In this document: positions 28,866 to 36,831 of the stretch, one piece after another
Layout: the number at the start of each line of letters is the position of its first letter
Position numbering within the stretch: position 1 is the first letter of the stretch
Source of the DNA: an uncultured Prevotellaceae bacterium
GTDB taxonomy: Bacteria > Bacteroidota > Bacteroidia > Bacteroidales > Bacteroidaceae
Direction: 5' to 3'
Length of the DNA: 42,286 bases
Assembly: GCA_902774815.1 (NCBI GenBank)
Contig: CACYJV010000029.1
Coordinates: 1 to 42,286 of the forward strand
Position numbers and translations under genes: made by a program
The notes under the pieces: generated by a model
Told to the model about the DNA's origin: nothing
What the model saw: the letters and a program-made list of their open reading frames with translations, nothing else
Databases searched by the model: none

Positions 28866-31800
28866 CTATCTTCCCTTTTCCTCAATCCACTCTCTGGCAT
28901 TGACAAAGGCCTCCATCCAAGGCGTCACCTCATCGAGACGACGGTTCAATGGGTACCAGGCATTCTGCCAGGGGAACAAGGCGCGCTCCAAGTGAGGCAT
29001 CATTGCCAGATGTCGACCATCGGCCGAGCAGATGCCAGCCACGTCGAAGTCGGAGCCGTTAGGATTGGCTGGATAGCCGTGGTGGTTGTATTTCGCCACG
29101 ACATTGTAGTGCTCTTCGCCCTCGGGCAGCGAGAAACGACCTTCGCCATGGGCCACCCAGATGCCGAGTTTCGACCCACCCAGCGTGCGGAACATGATGC
29201 TTTCGTTCTCGGGAATCTGCAGCGTAAGGAAGCCACTCTCGAACTTTCGCGACACATTGTGCAGCATTCGGGGCTTCAACTCATTGCTAATCAGGCCCAA
29301 TTCCATCATGAGCTGACAGCCGTTGCAGATGCCCAGCGAGAGCGTATCTTCGCGAGCATAGAAGCGATCGAGTGCTTCCTTAGCCTTGGGATTATAGAGG
29401 AATGCGCCAGCCCAGCCCTTTGCCGAGCCTAACACGTCGCTATTGGAGAAGCCACCGCAGAAGACGATCATCTGAATTTCGTCGAGTGTCTCGCGTCCCG
29501 TGATGAGATCGGTCATCATAACGTCCTTCACGTCGAAGCCAGCGAGGTACAAGCAATAGGCCATCTCACGCTCACCGTTGGTACCTTTCTCACGGATGAT
29601 GGCTGCACGGGGACGCTCTGCGACGGTATTCTTTTCCTTTGTCTTGTCGCGATCGGCCGAATGGTCGAGCCCATACTGCCTCAGGCTACCCGTAAAGCCA
29701 CGGGGGAACTTCATCTCCAGCGGCTGCTGCTTGTAGTTGGCAAAGCGTTCGGCAGCCATGCCGTTCATACTCTGCCGACGATCCAGCAGGTAGCTGGTCT
29801 TATACCACACATCGCGCAGGTGGTCGATGTCGAAGGTGTACTCCACATCACCGTTCTTCACCACGATTTCGCGGCTGTCCTCAACAGGATAGCCTATCTT
29901 TGCAAAGCCTACACCAATGTCTTCGAGGTAGTCGCGCAGCTCAAACTTATGTTCATCGCTCACCTGTATGACCACGCCGGGATTCTCAGCAAAGAGCGAT
30001 TTCACTGCATCACCGTCGCCACAGATGTTGTGCAGGTTGATGTGCAGACCGCCACGCGTGTTGGCAAAGGTCATTTCCAACAGCGTAGTGATCAGGCCAC
30101 CGGCCGAGATATCATGTCCAGACATGACCCATCCGCGACGGATCAGTTCCTGAATGGCATCGAAACAGCCGGCAAAGTATTCGGCATTCGTCACCGTAGG
30201 CACATCGCTGCCCACCTTACCAAGGCTCTGTGCGAACGCAGAACCGCCCAATCGCTGCTCGCAGAACGAGAAGTCGATGTGGTAAAGGCTTGAGTGCTTG
30301 TCGTTGACTACCACTGGCGACACCACCTTGCGCACGTCGTCGACCTCAGCACCACTGCTTACGATGACGGTTCCCGGTGCAATGATCTTGTCGCCATTGG
30401 GGTATTGCTGCGACATCGAGAGCGAATCCTTACCCGTAGGCACGTTGACGCCCAGTTCACAGCAGAAGTTGCTCAGTGCCTCAACGGCTGCATAGAGGCG
30501 TGCATCCTCGCCCTCCTGCGAGCGGCAAGGCCACATCCAGTTGGCCGAAAGCGACACTCCCTGCAGTCCATCTGTCAAGGGGGCCCATACGATATTGGTC
30601 AGTGATTCGGCTACAGACAGCACACTGCCTGCCTCGGGCGATGCCAAACCGGCCTGAGGAGCATGACCTAAGGCCGTTGCAATGCCCTTCCGGCCACGAT
30701 AATCGAGTGCTACGACACCACAATCGGACAGCGGTAGCTGGATTTCTCCTTGGCATTGCTGGCGGGCAATCTTACCTGTCACGGAGCGATCGACCTTGTT
30801 TGTCAGCCAATCCTTGCAGGCAACGGCCTCGAGTTGCAGCACGCGCTCAACATATTCCTGAAGCTTTTGATGGTCAATATGCTCCTGATTGTACTTCACA
30901 GGCTCATAATGACGCTCCACAGTGTTGTCGCGCATGATGGTCTTCGGTGAGTGACCGAACATCTGAGCCACGTCAAGGTCGAAGGGTTTCACGCCGTCGC
31001 CCTGTCGGAAGGAGAAGTGTGCATCGCCAGTGGTCTCACCAACGACATAGAGCGGAGCACGTTCGCGCTCGGCAATCTGCCTTACGTGGTCGATATGCTG
31101 CTCGTCTATGAGCAGTCCCATGCGCTCCTGGCTCTCGTTGGCAATGATTTCCTTGGCTGAAAGCGTGGGGTCGCCAATGGGCAACTTAGTCATATCGATC
31201 TCGCCACCGCACTCCTCAACAAGCTCAGACAGGCAGTTCAGATGGCCTGCCGAACCATGATCGTGGATGGAAACGACCGGATTCTGATCCTCTTCAACCA
31301 ATGCGCGCACAAGGTTATAGGCGCGTTTCTGCATCTCGGGGTTGGCACGCTGAACGGCATTCAGTTCGATGCCGTTGCTGTAGCGACCGGTATCGACCGA
31401 CGAAACGGAACCTCCACCGAGGCCAATGCGGTAGTTGTCGCCACCGACAACGACCACCTTGTTGCCCTTTTGCGGTTCTTTCTTCAGGCAGTCGCGCTTC
31501 TTTCCGTAACCCACACCACCAGCAAGCATGATGACTTTGTCGTAGGCATACTGCGTAGGCACGGCCGTTGCATCGGCAGACTCAGCGGGTGCGGCTTCCT
31601 GATGTTCAAAGGTGAGCACCGAACCGCAGATGAGCGGCTGGCCGAACTTATTGCCGAAGTCGCTGGCACCATTCGAAGCCTTGATCAAAATCTGCTCAGG
31701 CGTCTGATAAAGCCATTGGCGTACGGGTAGCAAGTCCTCCCAATCGCGGGCCACACCGGCAGCTTTGGCCTGCTCAGACGAGGCACATGCCTCTGCATCG

Positions 31801-32687
31801 TCAATGCGAGGATAGCTCGTCATGTAGACAGCCGTACCTGCTATAGGCCACGATCCCGTGCCTCCACCCATACGGTCGCGGATTTCTCCGCCCGTTCCAG
31901 TGGCTGCACCGTTGAAGGGTTCTACCGTCGTCGGGAAGTTATGCGTCTCGGCTTTCAGCGAGATCACGCTCTCAATGTCCTTCACCTGGAACCAGTCGGC
32001 TGTCGACTGATCGGCTGGAGCAAACTGCTCGACCACCGGTCCCTGTGCAAAGGCCACATTGTCCTTATAGGCTGAGAGTATTTTGTTTGGATGTTCCTTG
32101 GTCGTTTTCTTAATCATCTGGAACAGCGACGACTCCTTCTCAACGCCATCGATGATGAATGTACCGCCGAAAATCTTGTGACGGCAGTGCTCGGAGTTGA
32201 TCTGAGCGAAGCCAAAGATTTCAGAATCGGTCAGCGGACGGCCGTTCTGCTTCTCTATCTCATGCAGATAGCTGATCTCTTCGGCCGAGAGAGCCAGTCC
32301 CTCCTGCTCGTTGTAAGCCTCCAAGTCATCGACATAGCGAATGGGATCGGGCTGGATGTCGACCTTGAATACGTCCTGTCCGATGCCCTTGTACATGCGT
32401 TGCAGCATCGGATCATAGTCGGCATCGGCCGAATCGACGGGGAAAAACTCTTCAATACGCGAAATGCCGCTGAGGCTCATGTTCTGTGTAATCTCAACGG
32501 CATTCGTACTCCAAGGTGTAATCATTTCACGACGCGGGCCCACAAAGAATCCTTCCAACTGCTGTTCGCTCAGCAATGAGGCTTCTCCATAGAGCCAACA
32601 GAGGGCGCTAACTTCTTCTTTACTGGGGGCGTGATTGATGGCCGTGGCAATGACGGACTGCTGGGGAGTCTTGAAAAAAAGAATCAT
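28866..32687 (-). CDS. purL: Phosphoribosylformylglycinamidine synthase, large single-chain form
   Basis: A 1273-residue cytoplasmic enzyme for the fourth step of purine synthesis, converting FGAR, glutamine and ATP to FGAM. It is the long proteobacterial/eukaryotic-type chain. An N-terminal PurS-like part is followed by two AIR-synthase-like halves (INSEHCRHKIFGG near 168, with LKAETHNFPTTVEPFNGAATGTGGEIRD). A C-terminal glutamine amidotransferase carries nucleophile Cys1121 (LGICNGCQ) and the His1232/Glu1234 pair (MPHLERA). Complete and of usual length. It is divergent from the AraC-type regulator, and a promoter is visible at 32730-32761. Confidence 0.97.
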   Translation of the reverse strand: MILFFKTPQQSVIATAINHAPSKEEVSALCWLYGEASLLSEQQLEGFFVGPRREMITPWSTNAVEITQNMSLSGISRIEEFFPVDSADADYDPMLQRMYKGIGQDVFKVDIQPDPIRYVDDLEAYNEQEGLALSAEEISYLHEIEKQNGRPLTDSEIFGFAQINSEHCRHKIFGGTFIIDGVEKESSLFQMIKKTTKEHPNKILSAYKDNVAFAQGPVVEQFAPADQSTADWFQVKDIESVISLKAETHNFPTTVEPFNGAATGTGGEIRDRMGGGTGSWPIAGTAVYMTSYPRIDDAEACASSEQAKAAGVARDWEDLLPVRQWLYQTPEQILIKASNGASDFGNKFGQPLICGSVLTFEHQEAAPAESADATAVPTQYAYDKVIMLAGGVGYGKKRDCLKKEPQKGNKVVVVGGDNYRIGLGGGSVSSVDTGRYSNGIELNAVQRANPEMQKRAYNLVRALVEEDQNPVVSIHDHGSAGHLNCLSELVEECGGEIDMTKLPIGDPTLSAKEIIANESQERMGLLIDEQHIDHVRQIAERERAPLYVVGETTGDAHFSFRQGDGVKPFDLDVAQMFGHSPKTIMRDNTVERHYEPVKYNQEHIDHQKLQEYVERVLQLEAVACKDWLTNKVDRSVTGKIARQQCQGEIQLPLSDCGVVALDYRGRKGIATALGHAPQAGLASPEAGSVLSVAESLTNIVWAPLTDGLQGVSLSANWMWPCRSQEGEDARLYAAVEALSNFCCELGVNVPTGKDSLSMSQQYPNGDKIIAPGTVIVSSGAEVDDVRKVVSPVVVNDKHSSLYHIDFSFCEQRLGGSAFAQSLGKVGSDVPTVTNAEYFAGCFDAIQELIRRGWVMSGHDISAGGLITTLLEMTFANTRGGLHINLHNICGDGDAVKSLFAENPGVVIQVSDEHKFELRDYLEDIGVGFAKIGYPVEDSREIVVKNGDVEYTFDIDHLRDVWYKTSYLLDRRQSMNGMAAERFANYKQQPLEMKFPRGFTGSLRQYGLDHSADRDKTKEKNTVAERPRAAIIREKGTNGEREMAYCLYLAGFDVKDVMMTDLITGRETLDEIQMIVFCGGFSNSDVLGSAKGWAGAFLYNPKAKEALDRFYAREDTLSLGICNGCQLMMELGLISNELKPRMLHNVSRKFESGFLTLQIPENESIMFRTLGGSKLGIWVAHGEGRFSLPEGEEHYNVVAKYNHHGYPANPNGSDFDVAGICSADGRHLAMMPHLERALFPWQNAWYPLNRRLDEVTPWMEAFVNAREWIEEKGR

Positions 32688-32729
32688 ACTCGTTCCAATG
32701 ATAAGTGTTTAGTGTTCTATTTTGCTGTG

Positions 32730-32761
32730 CAAAGGTACAAAAAAAGTTGAAACATTACAAC
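32730..32761 (-). promoter_or_regulatory. Promoter of purL
   Basis: On the minus strand GTTG (32758-32761), a 20-nt spacer and TACCTTTG (32730-32737) fit the Bacteroidetes consensus, 42 nt before the purL start. A TTGAAA/TTTCAA inverted repeat (32747-32752 with 32763-32768) sits midway between this and the divergent -7 box. Confidence 0.65.
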
Positions 32762-32779
32762 ATTTCAAGTTTTTATTTG

Positions 32780-32787
32780 TATCTTTG
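32780..32787 (+). promoter_or_regulatory. -7 box of the AraC-type regulator gene
   Basis: TATCTTTG fits TAnnTTTG and lies 31 nt upstream of the ATG at 32819. It is downstream of the longer possible start at 32705, which rules that start out if the promoter is real. No clear -33 motif. Confidence 0.6.
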
Positions 32788-32818
32788 CGCCATAATAAGT
32801 CAAGAAAGGCTCACCTTC

Positions 32819-33703
32819 ATGGAAACTAGAGTACTGCACGAAATACCTCCACTGGCCGAACATGACTTCATGTATGTGGCCGATCGGCACAAGACGGAAT
32901 TCAATTACCCCATCCATAGTCACAATGTCTGCGAACTGAACTTCGTGGAGAATGCCGCTGGATGTCGGCGTGTGGTGGGCGATTCCAGTGAGACGGTGGG
33001 CGAATACGACCTGGTTCTCATCACTGGACCGGAACTGGAGCATATGTGGGAACAAGGTGAATGCCACTCCGACGACATCCATGAAATCACCATTCAGTTC
33101 CAATTGGACTACAACGATCCCAACAGTCCCTTCATTACCAATCCTTTGAGTTCCATCCGCAAGCTTTGCCAACGGGCACAGCGCGGACTGGCTTTCCCGT
33201 TGCAGGCCATTATGCGCGTCTATCCTATGATTATGGGATTGTCGTCCATCAATGAGGGGTTCTATGCATCGCGCGAACTACTCACCATTCTCTATGAACT
33301 GTCTAAATGCGATGGTGCTCGCGAACTGGCTTCGAGTGCTTTCGCGAAGGTAAGTGTGGAGAGCGACAGCCGAAGGGTGTTGAAAGTGAAGACGTTCATC
33401 GACAGTCACTATCGCGATGAGATCCGTTTACAGCAAGTGGCCGACTTGGTTAGTATGGCTCCTTCGGCATTCAGCCGCTTCTTTAAGCTGCGAACGGGCA
33501 AGAGCATGAACGAATACATCGTCGATGTGCGCCTGGGACATGCCGCACGCCAGCTCATCGACACCACCGACTCTGTGGCTGAGGTGTGCTACATGTGCGG
33601 TTTCAACACCTTGAGCAATTTCAACCGCCTTTTCAAGAAGCGCAAGGGATGCAGTCCTACGGAGTTTCGCGAGAAGTATCGCAAGACAAAAGTCATCGTA
33701 TAG
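32819..33703 (+). CDS. AraC-family transcriptional regulator
   Basis: A 294-residue regulator. The start METRVLHEIPPLAEHDF at 32819 is preferred because a -7 box lies just upstream. The N-terminal half has a cupin-like sensing pattern (HSHNVCELNFVENAAGCRRVVGD, then YDLVLITGPELEHMW). The C-terminal half (about 185-290) has two helix-turn-helix motifs: IRLQQVADLVSMAPSAFSRFFK, and VAEVCYMCGFNTLSNFNRLFKK followed by GCSPTEFREKY. It directly precedes three carbohydrate-active genes on the same strand and probably controls them in response to a sugar; the inducer is unknown. Confidence 0.93.
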   Translation: METRVLHEIPPLAEHDFMYVADRHKTEFNYPIHSHNVCELNFVENAAGCRRVVGDSSETVGEYDLVLITGPELEHMWEQGECHSDDIHEITIQFQLDYNDPNSPFITNPLSSIRKLCQRAQRGLAFPLQAIMRVYPMIMGLSSINEGFYASRELLTILYELSKCDGARELASSAFAKVSVESDSRRVLKVKTFIDSHYRDEIRLQQVADLVSMAPSAFSRFFKLRTGKSMNEYIVDVRLGHAARQLIDTTDSVAEVCYMCGFNTLSNFNRLFKKRKGCSPTEFREKYRKTKVIV

Positions 33704-33749
33704 GCTAAGAATCAAGGTAAAAAGGCAATAAAGTAACAAATAAAAAGAT

Positions 33750-35189
33750 ATGATGAAAACAATGAAATGGATAGGTATTGTCTGCGGATTGCTGCTTTCT
33801 TGCAATCTTGCACAGGCAAAGATTGAACTACCAGAGATTATTGGCGACAACATGGTGCTGCAACAGCAGACCAATGCGCACCTGTGGGGCAAGGCAACGC
33901 CTAAGGCTACCGTCACCATCAGCGTCAGTTGGTCAGGCGAGAAGTTCACGACTCGGGCCGACAAGGAAGGCCATTGGCTGGTCAGCGTGCCCACTCCTGC
34001 CGCTTCGAAGGACGAACAGACCATCGTTATCGAGGAGAACGGCGAGCAGACCGTCATCAGCCGCGTACTCATCGGCGAGGTTTGGTTTGCCTCAGGACAG
34101 TCGAACATGGAGATGCCGCTCAACGGTTTCTGGAATTGTCCTGTGGAAGGCAGCAACGAAGTCATTGCCACAGCCTCCGAAAACCGCTTCGTTCGCATCG
34201 CACCGATTCCCCAAAACGGTCAGACCAAGCCCGTTGAGGAGGTGAAAGGCAAGTGGGAAGTGCCTTCGCCGGCCACTGCTCCGCGCATGAGTGCCACGAG
34301 TTACTTCTTCGCCACAATGCTTCAGCGCGCCCTTGACATCCCTGTGGGCGTCATAGCCTGCGCATGGGGCGGTTCGAGAGTGGAGGGTTGGTTGCCCGAA
34401 AGCATCGTATCGAAGTACGAAGACGTCAATGTGAAGCAAGAGCAGGAAAAGGGTTGGAACGGACAATGGTGGCATTACCACACGCCTTGCATCATGTACA
34501 ACGGCATGCTCCACCCACTTCGCCACTACACCGTGCGCGGTTTCCTGTGGTATCAGGGTGAGTCGAACGTGGGTAAGCACGACACATATCCGCAACGCCT
34601 GAAGACTATGGTCGATCTGTGGCGTTCGGAGTTTGGAGGCACGGCTGCCGATATGCCGTTCTACGAGGTTGAGATTGCACCATGGGGTGGCAACGACGAC
34701 TGGAGTGGTCCTCGTTTCCGCGAATGTCAGCACGAGGCAGCACGAATCATCGAGAATGCCGGTTGCATCTGCATCAACGACCTGGTTTATCCCTATGAAC
34801 GTTGGCAGATACACCCCGCCCAGAAGCGCGAGGTGGGCAACCGTCTGGCTTACATGGCTTTGAACCGCACCTATGGTTTCAAGTCCATCGCCTGCGATTC
34901 GCCTGAGTTTGACCACATGCAGGTAAAGGATGGCGAGATTGAGGTGTTCTTCCGCTATGCCGACGACGGTCTTTCGCCCTGGCAGGACATTGAGGGATTC
35001 GAGATAGCAGGCGACGACGATCAGTACAAACCTGCCAAAGCCCGACTGAACGAGAGCAACAAGAGCATCGTCGTGAGCAGCCCTGAAGTGCCGCAACCAA
35101 AGAATGTGCGCTACTGTTACCGAGCGTTCCAGATAGGAAACCTCAAGAACCACCGCGGCTTGCCCGCCGTTCCGTTTAGGACCAAGTAA
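33750..35189 (+). CDS. SASA-family carbohydrate acetylesterase (sialate O-acetylesterase-like)
   Basis: A 479-residue secreted esterase of the SGNH/SASA superfamily. A signal peptide (about 1-23) is followed by an N-terminal beta-rich domain (LPEIIGDNMVLQQQTNAHLWGKA). The catalytic motif GQSNM has nucleophile Ser118, and later motifs are WGGSRVEGWLP and FLWYQGESNVGKHDTY. Family members remove acetyl groups from sialic acids or from plant hemicelluloses; the neighbouring GH5 and GH97 genes favour hemicellulose here (inference). It lies 46 nt after the regulator and 58 nt before the GH5 gene. Confidence 0.88.
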   Translation: MMKTMKWIGIVCGLLLSCNLAQAKIELPEIIGDNMVLQQQTNAHLWGKATPKATVTISVSWSGEKFTTRADKEGHWLVSVPTPAASKDEQTIVIEENGEQTVISRVLIGEVWFASGQSNMEMPLNGFWNCPVEGSNEVIATASENRFVRIAPIPQNGQTKPVEEVKGKWEVPSPATAPRMSATSYFFATMLQRALDIPVGVIACAWGGSRVEGWLPESIVSKYEDVNVKQEQEKGWNGQWWHYHTPCIMYNGMLHPLRHYTVRGFLWYQGESNVGKHDTYPQRLKTMVDLWRSEFGGTAADMPFYEVEIAPWGGNDDWSGPRFRECQHEAARIIENAGCICINDLVYPYERWQIHPAQKREVGNRLAYMALNRTYGFKSIACDSPEFDHMQVKDGEIEVFFRYADDGLSPWQDIEGFEIAGDDDQYKPAKARLNESNKSIVVSSPEVPQPKNVRYCYRAFQIGNLKNHRGLPAVPFRTK

Positions 35190-35247
35190 CTATCAAGGGT
35201 TAAAAGGAAAAAAGTAAAAAGGTAATTAAAGAAAATAGTAATAAAAT

Positions 35248-36828
35248 ATGAAGACTAAAACCATTTCTAAACGCCTCTTCTTCACTGTATGTTGCGGTTT
35301 TGTCGCAACGCTCGCAACCCTGACCGCCTGCGGTGGCGACGATCCCGAACCCGATCCGACGCCAAAGCCAACCGTTTCCGTTGCATTGAAGTCGCAATCG
35401 ATTGCCGAAGGTAGCGAGATCGATGCCAAAGCAACGACCGAACTTCTGCTGACCTATACCACAAGTGTGAAATTAGCATCAAATGCCGACATCACCTTGA
35501 ACGGAACGAAGCTCACTGCTACGCGAAACCCAAAGGATGTCACAGGCATTCAGATTCCTCTGGCTCTTGAGGAAGGCGTCGACTACACGCTCATCGTGCG
35601 GGCTGGATCTGTCGTGGCTAACAGCGACGCTTCGGCTTCAGCACCGGAATTCAAGCTAAACTTCAAGACCAAGCCCAAGGCTCAGCCCATTAGCAACGAC
35701 GCCACTGCCCTTACCAAGAAACTTGGCTGGGGTTGGAACCTCGGCAACCATTTCGACACCAGCACTGGTGAGGATGGAAAGCCCTACCAATGGGGCTTCT
35801 GGGACAATGCAAAGCCCACTCAGGCTCTCTATACCAACCTGAAGAAGGCTGGAGCCAGCACGGTGCGTATCGGTGTCACTTGGGGAAATCATCAGACGGG
35901 TGACGATTGGACCATCGATGCCGACTACATGGCCCAAGTCAAGCAGAATGTTGACTGGGCTGAAGCAGCCGGTCTGAACGTCATTCTCAACACGCACCAC
36001 GACGAGTATTGGCTCGACATCAAGGAAGCCGCCTCCAATAACATCGTCAACAATACGATCAAGAATCGTCTTCAGAAGACTTGGACGCAGATTGCGGAAG
36101 CCTTCAAGGACAAAGGCGACTTCCTCTTCTTCGAAACGTTCAACGAAGTGCAGGACGGCAAGTGGGGATGGGGAGGCAACCTAACTGATGGCGGCAAGCA
36201 ATACAATACCCTCAACGAGTGGAACCAGGTGGTTGTCGATGCCATACGTGCTACTGGCAGCAAGAACGCTACCCGTTGGATAGGTGTTCCTGCCTACGCA
36301 TCGAGCCCGGCATTTGCACTCGAGGACAGTTTCGTGCTGCCTTCCGACCCAGCCAAGCGCATTATGGTGAGTGTCCACTTCTACGACCCCAGCGATTTCA
36401 CGCTTACACCCGAGAAAAGCGGTAAGTCGCAGTGGGGACACACGGCTGAAACAGGCAAATATGTGGCTGGCAGCAACGAGGATCATGTCGTTGACATCTT
36501 CAAGAAACTGCAGGAGAAGTTCATCCTCAACAACATTCCTGTCTATGTAGGCGAGTATGGTTGCGTAATGCACACGAGCGACCGCTCTAACCAGTTCCGC
36601 AACTACTATCTGGAATATGTTTGCCGTGCAGCCCACACCTATAACCTGCCCGTCGTTGTCTGGGACAACAACGTTGCAGGAGGCGGCGACGAGCACCACG
36701 GCTACATCAACCACAACGATGGCACCTACCTGAAAGGCCAGGAATCGCTTGTTAAGACCATGATCAAAGCCGCCACGAGCGACGATGCCGACTATACGCT
36801 TGAATCAGTTTACAACAAAGCCCCATAA
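35248..36828 (+). CDS. GH5 endoglycanase, surface lipoprotein
   Basis: A 526-residue lipoprotein (lipobox ATLTA-C28) with the acidic stretch GGDDPEPDP after the cysteine, predicting surface exposure. An Ig-like domain (about 45-140) precedes the GH5 barrel (about 155-510), which opens with KLGWGWNLGNHFD. Acid/base Glu300 (FETFNEV) and nucleophile Glu436 (YVGEYG) are visible. Likely substrates are beta-1,4-glucan, xyloglucan or mannan; the subfamily cannot be fixed by eye. Its stop is only 3 nt from the next ATG, so it is co-transcribed with the GH97-TonB gene. Confidence 0.9.
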   Translation: MKTKTISKRLFFTVCCGFVATLATLTACGGDDPEPDPTPKPTVSVALKSQSIAEGSEIDAKATTELLLTYTTSVKLASNADITLNGTKLTATRNPKDVTGIQIPLALEEGVDYTLIVRAGSVVANSDASASAPEFKLNFKTKPKAQPISNDATALTKKLGWGWNLGNHFDTSTGEDGKPYQWGFWDNAKPTQALYTNLKKAGASTVRIGVTWGNHQTGDDWTIDADYMAQVKQNVDWAEAAGLNVILNTHHDEYWLDIKEAASNNIVNNTIKNRLQKTWTQIAEAFKDKGDFLFFETFNEVQDGKWGWGGNLTDGGKQYNTLNEWNQVVVDAIRATGSKNATRWIGVPAYASSPAFALEDSFVLPSDPAKRIMVSVHFYDPSDFTLTPEKSGKSQWGHTAETGKYVAGSNEDHVVDIFKKLQEKFILNNIPVYVGEYGCVMHTSDRSNQFRNYYLEYVCRAAHTYNLPVVVWDNNVAGGGDEHHGYINHNDGTYLKGQESLVKTMIKAATSDDADYTLESVYNKAP

Positions 36829-36831
36829 TTT

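Noticed and set aside
32705-32818. N-terminal extension of the AraC-type regulator from the ATG at 32705
   Set aside because: It would start upstream of the -7 box at 32780-32787 and adds residues without family similarity; ATG at 32819 is preferred.
34092-35153. A 353-codon minus-strand open frame
   Set aside because: Antisense to the acetylesterase, with no domain or signal; a shadow frame.
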